From UBA6772 sp965183875 (GTDB taxonomy: Bacteria; Bacteroidota; Bacteroidia; Flavobacteriales; UBA7430), in assembly GCA_965183875.1 (NCBI GenBank), contig CBCYMK010000019.1, forward strand, positions 1 to 64,000: a DNA stretch of 64,000 nt, read 5' to 3'. Below are positions 48,934-57,467 of this stretch, in pieces. The notes beneath the pieces were generated by a model, which was given only the letters and a program-made list of their open reading frames with translations, was not told the origin of the DNA and ran no database searches. The stretch's first letter is position 1. Every line of letters begins with the position of its first letter. The position numbers and the translations under genes were made by a program.

Positions 48934-49737
48934 ATGAAAAATAAGCTAGTAATTGTTACGGGGGCCTCTTCTGGTATAGGAAAGGCATGTGCGATAGAAT
49001 TCGCGAAGAAAGGAGCCAACCTTGTTTTGGCGGCTCGTTCGGCAGATAAACTTAGTGAGCTTTCGGAAGAACTTTTAGGTTTAGGGGTGCAAGTACTCAT
49101 AGTTCCAACAGATGTTTCTAAGGAAGAAGATTGTAAAGTTTTGATGGATAAAACTCTTAAAACTTTTGGTAAAATTGACATCCTAGTAAACAATGCCGGG
49201 ATTTCTATGCGTGCAGCTTTTTCTGAGATAGATATCTCTGTGCTTAAGCAGGTGATGGATGTAAACTTTTGGGGGGCTGTTTATTGTACACGCTATGCCA
49301 TAAAAAGTATTCTCGAAAGTAAGGGTTCTGTTGTTGGAGTTTCATCTATAGCAGGCTATAAAGGATTACCGGGAAGAACGGGCTATTCCTCTTCAAAATT
49401 TGCAATGCACGGCTTTTTAGAAGCCCTACGTATAGAAAATATAAAAAGGGGATTACATGTGTTAATTGCTTGTCCAGGATTTACTGCTTCAAACATTAGA
49501 AATAAGGCCTTGGCTGCGGACGGTACTTCTCAAGGAGAGACACCACGAGAAGAACAGAAAATGATGCAACCTGAAGAAGTTGCTCGTGCGATTGTTAAAG
49601 CTGTAGAAAAACGACAAGATCGACTAACACTTACTGCAAATGGTAAACTTACTGTACTGTTGAATAAGTTTTTCCCAAAATGGGTGGATAAGTTAGTGTA
49701 CAATCATATGAGTAAAGAACCTGACTCTCCATTTTAA
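48934..49737 (+). CDS. Short-chain dehydrogenase/reductase
   Basis: 267 residues of a classical SDR. NAD(P) motif TGASSGIGKACA, NNAG in ILVNNAGISM, catalytic Ser in VVGVSSIAGYKG and YxxxK in GYSSSKFAMHGF. The basic residue in AARSADK suggests NADP(H) preference. The C-terminal extension (LTANGKLTVLLNKFFPKWVDKL) resembles SDRs of the DltE/YqjQ type that act on lipid-like substrates, but the substrate is not determined. The stop codon abuts the aroK start with no gap. Confidence 0.85.
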   Translation: MKNKLVIVTGASSGIGKACAIEFAKKGANLVLAARSADKLSELSEELLGLGVQVLIVPTDVSKEEDCKVLMDKTLKTFGKIDILVNNAGISMRAAFSEIDISVLKQVMDVNFWGAVYCTRYAIKSILESKGSVVGVSSIAGYKGLPGRTGYSSSKFAMHGFLEALRIENIKRGLHVLIACPGFTASNIRNKALAADGTSQGETPREEQKMMQPEEVARAIVKAVEKRQDRLTLTANGKLTVLLNKFFPKWVDKLVYNHMSKEPDSPF

Positions 49738-50253
49738 ATGTTGGTATTTCTAATAGGATATATGGGGGCAGGAAAGTCTAGTCTAGGGAAAGGTTTAGCA
49801 GACTATTTAGGTTATAATTTTGTGGATACTGATAGTTGGATCGAAAACCGTTCTTGTAAATCTGTGCAAGAAATATTTTCAGAAAATGGAGAAACATTCT
49901 TTAGAGCTAAGGAGAAAGAGTGTATCGAGTTTTTATTTGATCAACAGAAGTGTGTCGTTTCAACTGGAGGTGGTTTACCTTGTCATTCTGACTTGATTGA
50001 CCTGATGAACGACTTAGGAACTGTATTCTATTTAAAAGCGAGCTCATCTATGCTTACAGATCGTTTATTTGAAGAATTGTATTCAAGACCTAAGTTAAAT
50101 GGAATTAGTACTAAATTAGAACTTTACAACTTTATTACTAAGCACCTAGTAAAACGTGAAGAACATTACTTAAAAGCAGCTCATCAAATTCATTTAGATG
50201 TCAAATCAAGCGATGACTTAATTAGAGAAATACATAAGTTTATAAAAGAATAA
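49738..50253 (+). CDS. aroK: Shikimate kinase
   Basis: 171 residues, the usual size. P-loop IGYMGAGKSS, shikimate-binding DTD (FVDTDSWIE), ENGETFFRAKEKE (Arg for shikimate) and STGGGLPC (GGG motif). The lid region LYSRPKLNG contains the RP-L motif. It phosphorylates shikimate at O3 in the chorismate pathway, which also feeds the futalosine route through MqnE. Directly joined to the SDR gene. Confidence 0.92.
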   Translation: MLVFLIGYMGAGKSSLGKGLADYLGYNFVDTDSWIENRSCKSVQEIFSENGETFFRAKEKECIEFLFDQQKCVVSTGGGLPCHSDLIDLMNDLGTVFYLKASSSMLTDRLFEELYSRPKLNGISTKLELYNFITKHLVKREEHYLKAAHQIHLDVKSSDDLIREIHKFIKE

Positions 50254-50298
50254 CACTACATATATAGATTTCTATATGTTAAATTACTGATGTTAAAC

Positions 50299-50328
50299 TT
50301 GTTAAATTAAAAACTAATTGTATATTCG
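50299..50328 (+). promoter_or_regulatory. Promoter of candidate small RNA 2
   Basis: TTG (50299-50301), exactly 19 bp, then TATATTCG (50321-50328; one mismatch to TAnnTTTG). It lies 46 bp after the aroK stop and directs transcription into the C-rich segment. Confidence 0.6.
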
Positions 50329-50334
50329 TGCATC

Positions 50335-50404
50335 GAAAAAAAGTAATTCCCTCCCCCAAGTAAATATATTACACGCTTATCCCCTGGATAGCGTGTTTTT
50401 TTTT
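50335..50404 (+). ncRNA. Candidate small RNA 2 (C-rich, ~70 nt)
   Basis: Starts about 7 nt after the promoter at 50299-50328 and ends in the terminator at 50371-50404. GTAAT / ATTAC can form a short stem around a loop containing TCCCTCCCCC. As in candidate 1, a C-run is displayed just before the terminator hairpin. There is no frame of useful length. A promoter plus terminator in a 174-bp gap argues for a transcript independent of aroK and cutC. Confidence 0.55.
50371..50404 (+). terminator. Terminator of candidate small RNA 2
   Basis: ACACGCT(T)ATCC pairs with GGATAGCGTGT (11 bp with one bulged T) around loop CCT, followed by eight to nine T. Confidence 0.9.
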
Positions 50405-50427
50405 GTCTATTTTTAATTAAAAATTAT

Positions 50428-51165
50428 ATGCAAATAGAACTTTGTTTATTCTCTCCAGAAGTACTTCAGCCAATAGATAACGATATACGTATAGAACTTT
50501 GTTCAAATTTTGTAGAAGGTGGCACTAGTCCAAGTCCAGCAATTTTTCTAAAATTAAAAAGAGATTATTCTAATCAAGTATTTGTGATGATACGCCCTAG
50601 AGGAGGTGACTTTAATTATTCAAAAAACGAATTTGAAATAATGAAAGAGGAACTACTTTGGTTTAAAAATCATGGAGCCGATGGTATTGTACTTGGAATA
50701 TTAAATAGTGATGCATCACTTGATAAGATTAGAACTGCTGAACTAGTAAAATTAGCATCACCATTACCCATTACTTTCCATAGAGCATTCGATATGTCGG
50801 CTGACCTAAATCAATCATTAGAAGATATCATTGAAACCGGCTGTACAAGAATATTATCTTCTGGAGGAGCCTCTAATGTAGAGATCGGTTTTGATAAGCT
50901 CCTTGAACTACACAATAAAGCAAATGATAGAATAGAAATCATGCCAGGTGGAGGAGTGACTATTGATAACGTACAAAAGTTTATTGACGCAGGATTTAAG
51001 AACATTCATCTATCGGCTAAAAAGCTAGTAAAATCTAAAATGCAATATCGAGCAAATTTATCGATGACTGCAAATCCAAACATCTCTTCATTTGATTATA
51101 TTGGCGTAGATTTTGAAAAGCTGAAACTATTTACTGCCTATGTCAGACAAAATGAAAAATTATAA
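50428..51165 (+). CDS. cutC: CutC family protein
   Basis: 245 residues of a TIM-barrel CutC protein. IELCSNFVEGGTSPSPA, MIRPRGGDFNYS, ADGIVLGILNSDASLD, LPITFHRAFDMS, GCTRILSSGGASN and EIMPGGGVTIDNV are the conserved strand ends. CutC was first linked to copper homeostasis in E. coli, but its biochemical role is unsettled. The ATG lies 24 bp after the small-RNA terminator. The end overlaps the beta-mannosidase start by 14 bp, so the glycosidase may be cotranscribed with it. Confidence 0.9.
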   Translation: MQIELCLFSPEVLQPIDNDIRIELCSNFVEGGTSPSPAIFLKLKRDYSNQVFVMIRPRGGDFNYSKNEFEIMKEELLWFKNHGADGIVLGILNSDASLDKIRTAELVKLASPLPITFHRAFDMSADLNQSLEDIIETGCTRILSSGGASNVEIGFDKLLELHNKANDRIEIMPGGGVTIDNVQKFIDAGFKNIHLSAKKLVKSKMQYRANLSMTANPNISSFDYIGVDFEKLKLFTAYVRQNEKL

Positions 51166-53635
51166 ACTTCTAATAGTCATTATTTTACTTATTAATTCTT
51201 GTGCTAAGGATGAGGGTAAACAAGAAATAATCCTTACTAATTGGCAGTTTAGTGAACAAGGAGGAGATTGGTATACTGCAGAAGTACCCGGTTTTGTACA
51301 TTTAGACCTCTATGCCAATAACCTTATTGAGGATCCATTCTATCGTGACAATGAGAATAAACTTCAATGGATAGAGGAAAAGTCTTGGGAGTATAAAGCA
51401 GAATTTACCTTGGATTCTGAATTTCTTAAAAACAAGAGTATCAAGTTAAATTTTTCGGGTATTGATACCTATGCAGATGTCTTACTTAATGATTCACTAA
51501 TTAAATCTTGTGACAACTTTTTTGTATCCCATTCTATAGAGTTGAGTTCGCTGCTTAAATTGACTAATGAACTTCGTTTTGTTTTTAAACCTACTTTAGA
51601 TTTAGCTAAGCAAAAATCTGAAAAGTCTTCTTTTGATTTACCAGGAGAACACAGAGTGTATGTTCGTAAACCACAGTTTCACTTTGGTTGGGATTGGGGA
51701 CCTAAACTTATTGGTTGTGGAATAACTGAAGAAGTAAAGCTTGTTGCATCGAGTACAGCTCAAATAAACGACTTTCATGTAAGGACCTTATCGATTAACG
51801 ATTCAATCGCAAAAATGCGCTTAGACCTTGAAATCTCTAACATGGAAAACGAAGTTTATTCAATTGAGTTTTTAGGGGAGACTCACTCAGTAGAATCTGA
51901 GGAAACGAGTATTGAATTTTCTTTAGTAAATCCTGAATTATGGTGGCCTCGTGGTTATGGAAATCAAAACTTCCAAAATTTACAAGTCAACTTACTAAAC
52001 CATGATGGAGATCTTATTGATCAGATTAACGAACAATACGCTATTCGTAATATTGATTTAATCCAAGAGGAAGATGAGTTTGGAAAAGGCTTTAAATTTC
52101 AAGTTAACGGACAAGACGTATACGCTAAAGGCGCTAATTGGATTCCTTTAGACTTTTTCCATACCCGCGTTGATTCTCAACAATATAGAGAAGCATTGAG
52201 CGATGTAGCAGAAGCAAATATGAATATGCTTCGTGTTTGGGGTGGTGGAATTTATGAAGATAATTACTTCTACGACTTATGCGATAGCTTAGGAATTCTG
52301 GTTTGGCAAGATTTTATGTTTGCCTGTGCCATGTATCCTGGTGACGATCAATTCATGGAGTCTGTAGAATTAGAAGCTACACAGCAAATTAAACAATTGC
52401 GTAAACATCCCTCCATAGCTTTATGGTGTGGAAATAATGAGAATTCTGAAGGTTGGCACCGTTGGGGATGGCAAGCCGTTAGAAGTAAGGAAGAGGTCAA
52501 TTCTATCTGGAACGATTACCAAAACGTATTCAATAAGCTTCTTCCTAACTTAGTCGATTCATTTAGTAGCACTGCTTATTGGGAATCTTCACCGCAATAC
52601 GGAAGAGGGAATCCCAAACATCAATTTACAGGTGATGCTCACTATTGGGGCGTTTGGCACGATGCTGAGCAATTTGAGAATTTCGAGAAGAAAGTTCCTC
52701 GTTTTATGAGTGAGTATGGTTTTCAATCTTTCCCTGAAATGGATGCCGTTGAATTGTATGCTTTAGAAGAAGATTTTAACCTTAATTCTGAAGTGATGAA
52801 AGTGCACCAAAAACACCCTCGTGGAAACAGCTTGATTCAAGAGTATATGTTGCGTGATTATAAAGAGCCCATGGATTTTGAAAGTTTTGTGTATTTATCT
52901 CAGGTGTTACAGGCTGAAGGAATGAGAATTGGTATGGAGGCACACCGTAGAGCTAGACCATATAATATGGGAACGCTTTACTGGCAATTTAATGATTGTT
53001 GGCCAGCCGCTTCATGGTCTAGTAGAGATTATTACGGGAATTGGAAAGCCTTGCATTATGCCACTATGAAAAGTTATGAGGATATACTTATATCTACTGT
53101 ACAAACTAAGGATTCTATTTCCATATACATAATTAACGACTTTAAAGAGGTAAAAGAATTTGACCTACTAATAGATCATGTTGATTATAGCGGCAATAGA
53201 CTTTGGTCTAATGCGAAATATTGTAAAGCTAAGGCTGCTGAAAGTACTCTTATTACAACTATTCCATTAGATGATTACCTTTATATTGATAGTATTGAAA
53301 ACCGATCTTATCTAGATATTCAGCTATTAATTGGAGGGGAGGTTTATACTCGAAAATTTCATCACTTTGTAAAAACTAAGGATATGGATTTACCCTATAC
53401 AGGGATTTCCTATAAGGTTGAGAAAGATAGTATCGGTTTTGTTTTAGAGTTATTCAGTGATGCATTTATGAAAGATGTCATGATTAACTCTTTACACGAT
53501 GGACGTTTTGAAGACAATTACTTTGACTTGCCCGCCAACGAGCACAGACGAATCCGATTTTACAACGACTACCCGATGGAGGAGTTTAATACCAACAATT
53601 TGACCTTCTTTTCTATAGTCGATACATACGAGTAG
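51152..53635 (+). CDS. GH2 beta-mannosidase lipoprotein
   Basis: 827 residues from ATG 51152. Signal MKNYKLLIVIILLINSC has lipobox LINSC, so it is a periplasmic or outer-membrane lipoprotein. WYTAEVPGFVHLDLYANNLI, DPFYRDNENKLQWIE, WDWGPKL and NMLRVWGGGIYEDNYFYDLCDSLGILVWQDFMFAC (in parts) are typical of family GH2 beta-mannosidases. The acid/base Glu is in WCGNNENSEGW and the nucleophile Glu in FMSEYGFQSFP. It would cleave the beta-1,4-mannose of the N-glycan core (Man-GlcNAc2), in keeping with the GH92, GH20 and glycosylasparaginase genes downstream. Confidence 0.92.
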   Translation: MKNYKLLIVIILLINSCAKDEGKQEIILTNWQFSEQGGDWYTAEVPGFVHLDLYANNLIEDPFYRDNENKLQWIEEKSWEYKAEFTLDSEFLKNKSIKLNFSGIDTYADVLLNDSLIKSCDNFFVSHSIELSSLLKLTNELRFVFKPTLDLAKQKSEKSSFDLPGEHRVYVRKPQFHFGWDWGPKLIGCGITEEVKLVASSTAQINDFHVRTLSINDSIAKMRLDLEISNMENEVYSIEFLGETHSVESEETSIEFSLVNPELWWPRGYGNQNFQNLQVNLLNHDGDLIDQINEQYAIRNIDLIQEEDEFGKGFKFQVNGQDVYAKGANWIPLDFFHTRVDSQQYREALSDVAEANMNMLRVWGGGIYEDNYFYDLCDSLGILVWQDFMFACAMYPGDDQFMESVELEATQQIKQLRKHPSIALWCGNNENSEGWHRWGWQAVRSKEEVNSIWNDYQNVFNKLLPNLVDSFSSTAYWESSPQYGRGNPKHQFTGDAHYWGVWHDAEQFENFEKKVPRFMSEYGFQSFPEMDAVELYALEEDFNLNSEVMKVHQKHPRGNSLIQEYMLRDYKEPMDFESFVYLSQVLQAEGMRIGMEAHRRARPYNMGTLYWQFNDCWPAASWSSRDYYGNWKALHYATMKSYEDILISTVQTKDSISIYIINDFKEVKEFDLLIDHVDYSGNRLWSNAKYCKAKAAESTLITTIPLDDYLYIDSIENRSYLDIQLLIGGEVYTRKFHHFVKTKDMDLPYTGISYKVEKDSIGFVLELFSDAFMKDVMINSLHDGRFEDNYFDLPANEHRRIRFYNDYPMEEFNTNNLTFFSIVDTYE

Positions 53636-53639
53636 TAAT

Positions 53640-53815
53640 TATGATTTTAACTGTTACTCTGAGATACTCAGAGTTAACACAGAGCAACTCAGAGAAAAAA
53701 AAAGGTAAAACTCTGTGAATCTCAAATTTTCTCTGTGAGTCTCTGCGTGATTTTTGTTTTTATTTAAACTATTACATAGATGCTTAGAGAAAAACTCTGT
53801 GAATCTCTGGTTGAT
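53640..53815. repeat. Long CACAGAG/CTCTGTG repeat, left flank of the GxxExxY gene
   Basis: CTGTTACTCTGAGATACTCAGAG, given in part, starts a segment with several CACAGAG/CTCAGAG words. It turns over into their complements (CTCTGTGAATCTC, CTCTGTGAGTCTCTGCGTG). The segment is therefore a direct copy of 54262-54455 and, internally, an imperfect inverted repeat able to fold. Confidence 0.85.
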
Positions 53816-53836
53816 AAATTTTTATTTTACCCAATC

Positions 53837-54211
53837 CTAATACATAGAATACCGTTTTATTCCTTGCTTTAACATTTTCACATTAAAATTGAGTAATAAT
53901 CCAAGTTTGAAGCCACCTAACTTTAGGTAGGTTAACACTTGAGCTTCATGAACGTCAGTTAAATATTCTACAGTTTTCAATTCTACCACAATTCTGTTTT
54001 CTACCAAGAGATCAATCCTATAACCATGATTCAATTTAACCTCTTTGTATATAACTGGTAAAGGTTTTTCTTTTAGAACATTGAGACCTAATAATCTTAA
54101 TTCATAGAGTAAACATTCTTGATAAGCCGACTCTAAAAGTCCAGGTCCTAATTGCCTATGTACTTCAATAGCAGATTTTATTATCAGCGAAGTGATTTCA
54201 TTATTTGTCAT
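53837..54211 (-). CDS. GxxExxY protein (PD-(D/E)XK_3-like)
   Basis: 124 residues, the usual length. The name-giving motif is GLLESAYQECLLYEL in VHRQLGPGLLESAYQ. IDLLVENRIVVELKTVE carries the PD-(D/E)XK-like catalytic pattern (D...E-x-K), and HEAQVLTYLKLGGFKLGLLLNFNV is the conserved C-terminal segment. Function is not established; a nuclease fold is predicted for the family. The gene is transcribed against its glycosidase neighbours and is bordered on both sides by long CACAGAG repeats. This suggests that gene and repeats moved in together. Confidence 0.88.
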   Translation of the reverse strand: MTNNEITSLIIKSAIEVHRQLGPGLLESAYQECLLYELRLLGLNVLKEKPLPVIYKEVKLNHGYRIDLLVENRIVVELKTVEYLTDVHEAQVLTYLKLGGFKLGLLLNFNVKMLKQGIKRYSMY

Positions 54212-54261
54212 ATTATATTTATTTATGGTCGTATTGAACTCTAATTTACAATAAATAATTA

Positions 54262-54455
54262 TGAACTATTACACTGAGATGCTCAGAGTAACACAGAGAT
54301 TCTCAGAGAGAAAACTCTGTGAGTCTCAAATTTTCTCAGTGAGTCTCTGCGTGCTTTTTGTTTTATTTAAACTGTTACTCAGAGCTAGTCAAAGAATAAA
54401 AGGTAAAACTCTGTGAATCTCAAATTTCCTCTGTGAGTCTCTGAGGAATATTTTT
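54262..54455. repeat. Long CACAGAG/CTCTGTG repeat, right flank of the GxxExxY gene
   Basis: Aligns with 53640-53815 in the same orientation, including CTGAGAT(A/G)CTCAGAG, AACACAGAG, CTCAAATTTTCTC and GTGAGTCTCTGCGTG. A second partial copy of the CTCTGTG half follows at 54405-54455. Beyond it, 54456-54531 holds only AT-rich sequence with TATCTTCG (54504-54511), a possible -7 box for the GH92 gene. Confidence 0.85.
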
Positions 54456-54531
54456 TTTAAGTCCCCAAATTATCAAATCTTCAAATTGTCAAATCAATTT
54501 TCCTATCTTCGAAAACCGAATTAAAAACGTA

Positions 54532-57459
54532 ATGAAAAAACTATTCTCCGCAATAATCATACTTGGTGCAATCGTTTCGTGCAACCGAAGTAAAGAGCTC
54601 TATTCTTATGTAAACCCTTTTGTAGGAACTGGCGGTCACGGACATACTTTTCCTGGTGCAACCCTACCTTTTGGGATGGTTCAATTGAGTCCAGACTCTC
54701 GTATAGAAGGTTGGGATGGATGTGGTGGATACCACTATTCGGATTCTATAATTTATGGTTTTTCTCATACACACCTTAGTGGAACTGGAGTTTCCGATTA
54801 CGGCGATGTATTATTAGCGCCAACTGTTGGAGCAATACATTATAATAATGGAGCTGATGGAAAGACTGGCTATTCCTCGAAATTCTCTCATGAAAATGAA
54901 TCTGCTCACGCAGGGTTTTACCAAGTTTATTTGGAAGATTACAATATCGATGTAGCTCTTACAGCTAGTAAAAGAGCTGGATTTCATCAGTATACTTTTC
55001 CAAAATCCTCACAAGCTAATATCATTTTAGACTTAGAACATAGAGATGAAGTTTTAGAATCTGAAATACAAATTACTAGGAAGAATGAAGTGGTAGGTTT
55101 TAGACGATCTAAGGCTTGGGCTACCGATCAATATGTTTATTTCGTTGCACAATTCTCCAAAGACTTTAAGAAAGCCACCATCGCTCAAAATGACATAGCT
55201 ACCGACTTACTAACCTTAAACGATAAGGAGCTGAAAGCTTCTTTTGAATTTAATACGGAAGAGGGAGAGCAAATTTTAGTAAAAGTAGCTATTTCTGCAG
55301 TGAGTGTAGAATCAGCTCGTAAAAACTTAGAAGCCGAAATTCCACACTGGGATTTCAATAAAACCCTAAATGATGCAGAGCAAGCTTGGAATAAAGAGCT
55401 TTCGAAGATTGAAGTGGATTCTGATAAAGAAACAAAACACATATTCTACACTGCGCTTTATCATTCTTGCATAGCACCCAACATTTTTTCTGATGTAGAT
55501 GGTTCTTATAGAGGAACCGATCTGGGAGTACATAAAACTAAAAACTTTGATAATTATACCGTATTCTCTCTTTGGGACACCTATCGTGCTACACATCCTT
55601 TATTTACAATTATAGATCAAAAGAGGACAACGGACTTTATTAATACTTTTATCAATCAGTATGAAGTAGGAGGGCAATTACCGGTTTGGGAGTTGGCTGG
55701 AACTTATACGGGTTGTATGATTGGATACCATGCTGTTCCTGTAATTGTGGATGCTTATCAAAAAGGAATCGTAGATTTTGATGTAGAGAAAGCTTATGAA
55801 GCAATGCTTCACTCAGCCGAACAAACACATTTAGGTTTAGCCTCTTATCATAAAAATGGGTTCATTACTGCGAACGACGAACCTGAATCTATTTCCAAAA
55901 CCTTAGAGTATGCCTACGACGATTGGTGTATCGCTCAAATGGCAAAAGCTTTAGGGAAAGAAGGAGATTATATTAAATTCATAGAACGTGCCCAATCGTA
56001 CAAAAATGTATTCGATCCAAATACCGGATTTATGAGAGCTAAGATGAACCACTCTTGGTTTGTTCCTTTCGATCCTTCTGAGGTAAACTACAATTATACG
56101 GAAGCGAATTCATGGCAATATTCTTTTTATGTACCACAAGACATAAAAGGTTTTACTCAATATCTAGGTGGAAAAGATAGGCTTGAAGCTAAGCTCGATG
56201 AGCTATTTACTGCATCTTCAGAAACTGCTGGAAGACACCAAGCAGATATAACAGGATTAATAGGACAGTATGCACATGGTAACGAACCATCTCATCATAT
56301 GGCTTACTTGTACAACTACGTAAATAAACCATGGAAATCTCAAGAACGTGTTTCACAGATTTTAAAGGAGATGTACAGCAATACTCCCGATGGTTTATCG
56401 GGGAATGAAGATTGTGGGCAAATGTCTTCTTGGTATGTATTGAGTGCTATGGGGATTTACCCTGTAACTCCAGGTTTAGACTACTATACCATAGGTTGTC
56501 CTCGCATAGAAAAAGCAAATATTAATCTTGAAAATGGAAATCAATTCCAAATTATAGCTGAGGGAGCTTCAGAAGAAAATAAATACATCCAATCGGCAAC
56601 TTTAAATGGAAAGGCATTCAATCGTTCTTATATCTATCATTCAGAAATTATGGATGGTGGAACATTAGAATTTATAATGACGAATACACCTAATAAAAAA
56701 TGGGCTGCTGCAGATACTGAAATCCCTGTTTCTAAGATTGAAGATGCTGTCATTGTAGCGGTGCCCTATATAGATAAAGGAGATCGAACTTTTACGGATT
56801 CAAATGAATTGGCTATAAAAGCTTGGGATACCGAAGCGAAGATCTATTACACTTTAGATGGTTCTAAAGCAAATATAAATTCTACACTGTACAGCGATGC
56901 TTTTACAATTACTGAAAGTATGACTCTTAAGGCTATTGCAGTAAAAGGAACTGTTTCGAGTAAACAAATCACTGCAGAATTCACTAAAATCCCTAAAGGA
57001 CGTTCTATAGAATTATTCACAGAATATGGTTCTCATTATTCTGCTGGAGGTGATAAAGCCCTTATAGATCATTTAAAAGGAGCTAAAAACTATATGACAG
57101 GTTCTTGGCAAGGATACCAAGGAGTGAATGTAGAAGCGATTATCGATTTAAATAAAACAACACTCATAAATGAACTAAGTATAGGTTTCTTACAAGATTG
57201 GAATGCCTGGATATTTATGCCAGAAAGTGTAGACTATTATGCTTCCAACGATGGTGAGAATTTCACTAAATTGGGAACGGTTTTAAATCAGGTTGATGAA
57301 AAAGAGTCGGGTGTTATTCTGCAAGACTTCAGCCTAAAAACAAATACCAAGACAAGATATATTAAAGTCATTGCGAAAAACAGAAAATATAATCCTGAAT
57401 GGCACAGAGCCCCAGGAGATATTTGTTGGATTTTCGCAGATGAAATAAGCATAAATTAA
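54532..57459 (+). CDS. GH92 alpha-mannosidase lipoprotein with C-terminal carbohydrate-binding-like domains
   Basis: 975 residues. Lipoprotein signal MKKLFSAIIILGAIVSC. The GH92 domain (about 22-735) begins YVNPFVGTGGHGHTFPGATLP and GWDGCGGYHYSD, with FSHTHLSGTG. The catalytic region is NEPSHHMAYLYNY, then GNEDCGQMSSWYVLSAMG. A chitobiase/beta-hexosaminidase C-terminal-like Ig module follows (about 745-820). An F5/8-type discoidin-like domain (about 830-975) completes it. GH92 enzymes are Ca-dependent exo-alpha-mannosidases active on N-glycans of the high-mannose type. Here the enzyme would trim mannose before GH2 and GH20 act on the core. Confidence 0.93.
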   Translation: MKKLFSAIIILGAIVSCNRSKELYSYVNPFVGTGGHGHTFPGATLPFGMVQLSPDSRIEGWDGCGGYHYSDSIIYGFSHTHLSGTGVSDYGDVLLAPTVGAIHYNNGADGKTGYSSKFSHENESAHAGFYQVYLEDYNIDVALTASKRAGFHQYTFPKSSQANIILDLEHRDEVLESEIQITRKNEVVGFRRSKAWATDQYVYFVAQFSKDFKKATIAQNDIATDLLTLNDKELKASFEFNTEEGEQILVKVAISAVSVESARKNLEAEIPHWDFNKTLNDAEQAWNKELSKIEVDSDKETKHIFYTALYHSCIAPNIFSDVDGSYRGTDLGVHKTKNFDNYTVFSLWDTYRATHPLFTIIDQKRTTDFINTFINQYEVGGQLPVWELAGTYTGCMIGYHAVPVIVDAYQKGIVDFDVEKAYEAMLHSAEQTHLGLASYHKNGFITANDEPESISKTLEYAYDDWCIAQMAKALGKEGDYIKFIERAQSYKNVFDPNTGFMRAKMNHSWFVPFDPSEVNYNYTEANSWQYSFYVPQDIKGFTQYLGGKDRLEAKLDELFTASSETAGRHQADITGLIGQYAHGNEPSHHMAYLYNYVNKPWKSQERVSQILKEMYSNTPDGLSGNEDCGQMSSWYVLSAMGIYPVTPGLDYYTIGCPRIEKANINLENGNQFQIIAEGASEENKYIQSATLNGKAFNRSYIYHSEIMDGGTLEFIMTNTPNKKWAAADTEIPVSKIEDAVIVAVPYIDKGDRTFTDSNELAIKAWDTEAKIYYTLDGSKANINSTLYSDAFTITESMTLKAIAVKGTVSSKQITAEFTKIPKGRSIELFTEYGSHYSAGGDKALIDHLKGAKNYMTGSWQGYQGVNVEAIIDLNKTTLINELSIGFLQDWNAWIFMPESVDYYASNDGENFTKLGTVLNQVDEKESGVILQDFSLKTNTKTRYIKVIAKNRKYNPEWHRAPGDICWIFADEISIN

Positions 57460-57467
57460 TTCTCATT

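Noticed and set aside
53640..54455. CACAGAG/CTCTGTG repeats as a CRISPR array
   Set aside because: Repeat units are short, degenerate and irregularly spaced, there are no unique spacers of constant length, and no cas genes are present.
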